From: Amphirosellinia nigrospora
Taxonomy: Eukaryota; Ascomycota; Sordariomycetes; Xylariales; Xylariaceae
Assembly (NCBI GenBank): GCA_004123355.1
Contig: SCHM01000001.1
Span: 11,046,193-11,110,192 of the forward strand
Length of the DNA: 64,000 nucleotides
Direction: 5' to 3'
The notes under the pieces were generated by a model. It saw only the letters and a list, made by a program, of their open reading frames with translations, ran no database searches and had not been told where the DNA came from. The position numbers and the translations under genes were made by a program. Position 1 is the stretch's first letter, and each line of letters starts with the position of its first letter. Shown piece by piece: positions 60,019-64,000 of this stretch.

Positions 60019-61092
60019 TTACTTCCATCGTCGCGTGAGCTTCAATTTGCGCCGCCTCGCAGCAGTTTTGGCATCCCAGACCCCTAAAAAGAGGTCCTCG
60101 CATTCATCCGAGTCATCCGAGTCAAAGCCAGTTAAGTCTGCAGTGTTACCATCACCAATTACCTCCCGCTCGAACTCGATCTCGGGTATTTCGTCGGCAG
60201 TGGCGTCATCCCAGTTCCTATAGTCAACAGTCCTCTGGGTTTCCAAGATGAACTTGCCAATCTTGTATTTCTGCGCCTCCTCCTTCGCATCAATATACTT
60301 CCAACCAACCTTGGTGCGGCAAGTGGCGCACTGGATGTCAGCGACGACACTATTCACACACTGAGGTTAGAAATCGCCGTAAAGAGTCAACATTCCGGCC
60401 ATAGTTCAGGAGCATGCAGGAGCAGTAGGACCCGAAATCTGCCGAGAGGGAAATAAATGGCACCGGGGGACTAACTGTTGCCCAGTGACCAGAAGGCGAT
60501 TCTCTGGCTTGTTCAACCTGATATTAATCAGGTTGCTCCCAGACTTCTGGGAACGCCGCCGGGTGCCGAAACTAGATACTAGAACATTCGAGGTCAGTTG
60601 TCGCCATTTAAGCAAAATATGTGTAAGGGCATAAAAGGCTGTTAGATGTGATTTTTGCTTAAGAGAGAATGGTTATGTTCCCGCTGGTGGGCGGGGCATG
60701 ACGAAGACGACTCGCATAATCACTCACTGCACGGCCATAGCGCCCCGTGAATCCTTTACTCACGATCTGTGAGTAGAATGCAAAGTCAGTTCCGCATGTG
60801 GAGCACCTAATGGTGTCGGGTTGAATCGTAGTGAGCCTGTCGTCATTGGACTGTTCAGTGGAGCCTCGGCGAAGGCCAATTTTTACATTAGACAACCAGG
60901 AGGAGGGCGAAGCAGCAGCCGGCGGGCTCTCGGCCGGGCTCGATGGCGTAGAGTCGGTCGGCGAGCTGCTCAAAGACGGAATGTCACTGTGGGCCGGGAT
61001 AACATTCCTGGATGATGCGGTGACGTAGCGTCGGCGAAAGGCCGCGAGAAGCTTGGCATCAGGTAGGTCGGGAACCTCGGTGCTGTCGCCAT
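60019..61092 (-). CDS. Yippee-family zinc-binding protein
   Basis: Member of the Yippee/Mis18 fold family, a small zinc-binding beta fold of uncertain role in eukaryotes. Exons: complement(60728..61092), complement(60476..60578), complement(60019..60349), about 266 aa. The first ~80 residues are a Ser/Pro/Ala-rich extension starting MATAPRFPTYLMP. The first zinc knuckle is IRCSTCGTDFAFYSQIVSKGF. Splicing then gives GRYGRA-YLVS, the usual Yippee strand, then NIRLNKPENRLLVTGQ-HVVADIQCATC. The second knuckle CATCRTKVGWKYIDAKEEAQKYKIGKFILE follows. The C-terminus is acidic, then a basic tail. Frame breaks lie near 60545 (exon 2) and near 60975 (exon 1). The start at 61092 is chosen by likeness to fungal Yippee N-termini; an upstream in-frame Met is possible. 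Confidence 0.85.
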
Positions 61093-61570
61093 AGTGGAAG
61101 CAGCCTCGGGCGGCGGCGGGGGAGGCGCTACTTCGTGCATCACCATGGACAACATTTCGGGCGGTCCGAAGTAAGACGAGACGAGGCGCGGCAGTGTTGT
61201 CGACGCCGAGACACGCTCACACGTGATCAGGTTGGGTGAAGGAAAATCCGGAGTGGAGGAAACAAAGAAAAAGGAAATGCCGTTGAGAAGATCCAAGTAC
61301 CTACTCATGTATTGCAGCGATACCAGCCCCGCACCGGGTGTGCTGGCGCGTGCATTATTGAGGGGATACAAGAATGCACTACAGTACTAAGTAGAGATGG
61401 GCAGAGATGGGCAATACTTAGTTGGTTTAAACTAAAATCTCTCAGTACCAAATCGTCACGCCTCATTGGGGAAATGCTGGGTCAAATGACGCCCTCGTGA
61501 TATGGTATCATGCGCTGACCGCGTTCCGGGGTATTGCTCGGGACTGACGGTAATTTTTAGGCTCTTTTCC

Positions 61571-61590
61571 TGTCATGTCATGTCATGTCA
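61571..61590. repeat. TGTCA x4 tandem repeat
   Basis: Four perfect 5-base units in intergenic DNA. Confidence 0.9.
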
Positions 61591-62635
61591 TTTGCCTTAG
61601 GTAGTCATTGATTCATGTGTCTGGTGTGTTGTCCAGGCCTGGTTCTATCGCAGCCACGCACGGCTTGTGCCAGTGAATCAGTTTTGTTCCACCCACATCA
61701 CGCATATAATTCCCCGACATATTTTCAGCTTCATCTAGATGCTCTTTTAAAGCTTAGATTTCTAGCTTTAAACAACCCACTCCGGCTGGGAGTGTCTATT
61801 GGCAGCCCGCAAAGGTACCCTTCGCAGGCTAAGCTTTGCACATGGAACATCCCACACATCTTCCGGCTACCTTACTCACGTCCTTTTTCTTCCTATGATC
61901 ATGAGCTTAGCATATAGAGTAATAATAGCGCTATATAATTAGTCTCCCAAGCCAAGTCGGACTATCACAGTTATCGCCGCTATCTTTATGTAAGGCGCCA
62001 GAAGGCACTTCGAAGTGCTTGGTTTAGCGCAGTACTTGAGTCTTTTCATTGGACCTTGAACCGTTATCGGAATACTCGCATTCGTGATTAAGCAGCGATC
62101 CGTGTTTGCTACAATTTACGAACAACAAGCCGCATTTTTCTTCAGCAATCACTGTCGTGGCACCTGAATAAGATAGTGATGTTGTTCATTTTTTCCCTGG
62201 GGGTTTTTTTTTCTTTTCGCCCATGATTTTTTTTCGATTTACCAATGAGGTCCAGATTCGGTTCCAGGCCAGAAATACCAAAAAGAGAATCTACCAACCT
62301 CACGTGAGACAGCTTGACCCTGTGATAAACTGAAACCACGGAAGCCGTAAGTTGTTAATCGATTAATTCCTCGGCCTCCAAATTTAGGAAGGTCTAGTTA
62401 CGTATAATATCTACTAGTTTTATACCATTCGGCAACAGGGAACGGGCACCGAAACATAAGCTGTCAATACGTTTGTCATAGTTACAGACGATCAATTGCC
62501 CGACTTAGCTACGTCTTACCTCTGAGAAGTGCCGTGAGATGGTGCTGCAGTACTGTTTCGTGTCACAGGCGCCGCCAAAGCTGGTCCCTTCCATGTTACG
62601 CCCCCTTAAAGCAAGATACCCAGCCAGTATTCAGC

Positions 62636-62658
62636 GAGAGAGAGAGAGAGAGAGAGAG
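62636..62658. repeat. (GA)n microsatellite
   Basis: About eleven GA units in intergenic DNA upstream of no nearby start. Confidence 0.9.
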
Positions 62659-62865
62659 GCTTCAGCATGGAGTGGAAATGTCCACAAAGGCTTATATTAA
62701 CTGAGATAGTTTGTTGACAACGCAAGAACTTGTAGTATGAACACATCTTCAGCGTAACAGAAACAACAAAACGAAGCATAGGCTAATACAAATTTGCAAG
62801 AATTCTAATCAGTGCCCCAATATAACCTTATTCCCCTAATCAAATTCAAGTTACGAAATCCAAAG

Positions 62866-63456
62866 TCATTTGGTTACTGCCAGTTGCGAGTCTAAGCATG
62901 TCCAAAGATGTGGGGGGCCGAACCAGGCCGGCTCCCATCGCTGTGTACCATAGTTGTAGTATTTTGGCTCCTGTATGCCTGGATGCCACATAGGCTGCGC
63001 AGCACCATGGGCGAAAGGGACACCGACCCAGGGATCAACTTGAGGGCTATAATACCCTACCATTGGAGGTACCATCTCCGAGAATGCAGGACGCCGGCCG
63101 GTGTCTGCCGGGTATTGGTCTGCAAAAGCGGCACCGAGATCCTCAGCAGTCAAACTTGGGTAACTCCATGTCTGGGGATCAGCGCGGTATTCAGGAATAA
63201 TCGGGGCCCGAGGATAGAACTCGGCAGCTCGTGGGTTCATGGGGCGGCAGCCAGCTGTTGGGGCTGCACACCTGGGGCCAGGTCTTGCTTCCGGTGTACT
63301 GTCGGTGGGAGGAACCATGTCGGACTGCGACTCGGTAGCCGGACCAGATGGCAGCCGACCTCCCCCGATGGTCGGGCCGGCCCATGTTTCGGTCCCTACG
63401 CCCCATGAGTAGTCCAGGTCCAGGGCTAGTGCTTGAGAAGAACCAAATGGTACCAT
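62866..63456 (-). CDS. Hypothetical Pro/Tyr/Trp-rich protein
   Basis: A 196-codon open frame starting MVPFGSSQALALDLDYSWG. I do not recognise the family. It is rich in Pro, Gly, Tyr, Trp and Ala and has no predicted membrane segment, signal peptide or zinc motif. Aromatic clusters recur, for example PQTWSYPSLTAEDLGAAFADQ and VGYYSPQVDPWVGVPF, and the C-terminal part reads MWHPGIQEPKYYNYGTQRWEP. Codon use and G+C content fit real coding sequence better than the flanks do. It could be a disordered regulatory or secreted-type protein, or the last exon of a longer gene. Confidence 0.5.
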   Translation of the reverse strand: MVPFGSSQALALDLDYSWGVGTETWAGPTIGGGRLPSGPATESQSDMVPPTDSTPEARPGPRCAAPTAGCRPMNPRAAEFYPRAPIIPEYRADPQTWSYPSLTAEDLGAAFADQYPADTGRRPAFSEMVPPMVGYYSPQVDPWVGVPFAHGAAQPMWHPGIQEPKYYNYGTQRWEPAWFGPPHLWTCLDSQLAVTK

Positions 63457-64000
63457 AATCACCTCCCCACTACTTTCAACTCGTCAAACTTCGTCGGTGC
63501 TGTGTTTGTCTCCAGATATATACGGGCTTGTTGGGCCCCCCTCGAGGTCAAAAGGGTGCCTTCCATACATAACCTGTGAGATTTTCGGTCTCGACTGAGC
63601 TTGGTGCCTAAGATGGCAATATCATGTGGAGGGTTTCTATTGTGGTCGGCAGTCCTTAGTTAGCATAAATAGATTCTGATACATAAACCCCTCCAATATT
63701 TTGTACACAAATTTGTTCTGTGATCCCTCCACTGGACGCTAAATGACATTTAGAGGTGCAGCATGGGGTGTATTCGCCGACAAGCAACGTCCAAGCAGTG
63801 TTCCCATATCTACTCACCTAATAACCACTCGTTTGCATCCCATCTTGTGAGCTAGCTCGCACATCAAGTGCTCTGCAACTCCTTTTAAAACCCATTGGTC
63901 GACCCTCTGTTTTCCAGCATATCTCGGTAGTTTCTGTTTTGCGGCGTTATTCCATGTGATACGAACATTTGCTGTTTTCCCACTCCAGAAACCACAAGGG
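63457..64000. other. Intergenic to window end
   Basis: About 540 bases upstream of the hypothetical gene, cut by the window edge. Nothing recognised. Confidence 0.45.

Larger units (their letters stand above)
61093..62865. other. Intergenic, gene-free
   Basis: About 1.8 kb without recognisable genes. A TGTCA x4 tandem is at 61571-61590 and a GA microsatellite at 62636-62658. Confidence 0.45.

Noticed and set aside
3881-61092. Repeat-induced point mutation as cause of the broken genes
   Set aside because: That process makes C-to-T changes and TAA/TAG stops by substitution; what is seen are one-base length changes with conserved residues on both sides.
1-64000. CRISPR arrays, retroelements, Polinton-like or viral remnants
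   Set aside because: No regularly spaced repeats, no terminal repeats and no reverse transcriptase, integrase or capsid-like wording were found on either strand.

Overview
The window reads as nuclear DNA of a filamentous ascomycete (Pezizomycotina, most likely a Sordariomycete). The reasons are short introns of about 45-130 nt with GTAAGT-type donors and CTAAC-type branch sites; fungal-specific families (C6 zinc-cluster regulator, seven-helix Rhodopsin-like membrane protein, alpha-arrestin, C2H2 plus Zn2Cys6 regulator, GH127 glycosidase); and a recurrent intergenic palindrome TACCTAGGTA that I associate from memory with Sordariomycete intergenic DNA. I see no virus-like element, no intact transposon and no CRISPR array.

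Layout. Bases 1-3 kb hold nothing recognisable. A housekeeping block follows at 3-19 kb: a DMAC1-like small mitochondrial membrane protein (-), MPP10 (-) head-to-head with the AP-3 mu subunit (+), mitochondrial malonyl-CoA transacylase (+), TCA17/TRAPPC2L (+), the AFG1 mitochondrial ATPase (-) and NUP133 (+). At 19-34 kb genes are sparse and accessory: a GNAT acetyltransferase (+), a Rhodopsin-like membrane protein (-), a class II aldolase/adducin protein (-), a C6 transcription factor (-) and an alpha-arrestin with a PY motif (+). At 34-39.4 kb lie NADP-isocitrate dehydrogenase (-) and a DOT5/PrxQ peroxiredoxin (+). From 39.4 to 49 kb the DNA is gene-poor and partly AT-rich, with an uncharacterised C2H2 protein (-), some unassigned open stretches and one tRNA-Glu(UUC) (-). 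At 49-61 kb come a C2H2-Zn2Cys6 regulator (-), a GH127 glycosidase (-), NOT3/NOT5 of CCR4-NOT (-), D-aminoacyl-tRNA deacylase (+) and a Yippee-family protein (-). A Pro/Tyr/Trp-rich unknown (-) sits near the right end.

The most striking property is technical or evolutionary. Most long conserved genes are interrupted by one-base frame breaks, and wherever I can infer the expected reading, a homopolymer run is one base short. Because this affects essential genes (MPP10, NUP133, NOT3, IDP1) whose protein sequence is otherwise conserved, I read it as homopolymer under-calling in the assembly, not as gene decay. Exon coordinates below are as they stand in the window. Family calls rest on my recognition of motifs and family sequence, since no search could be run.
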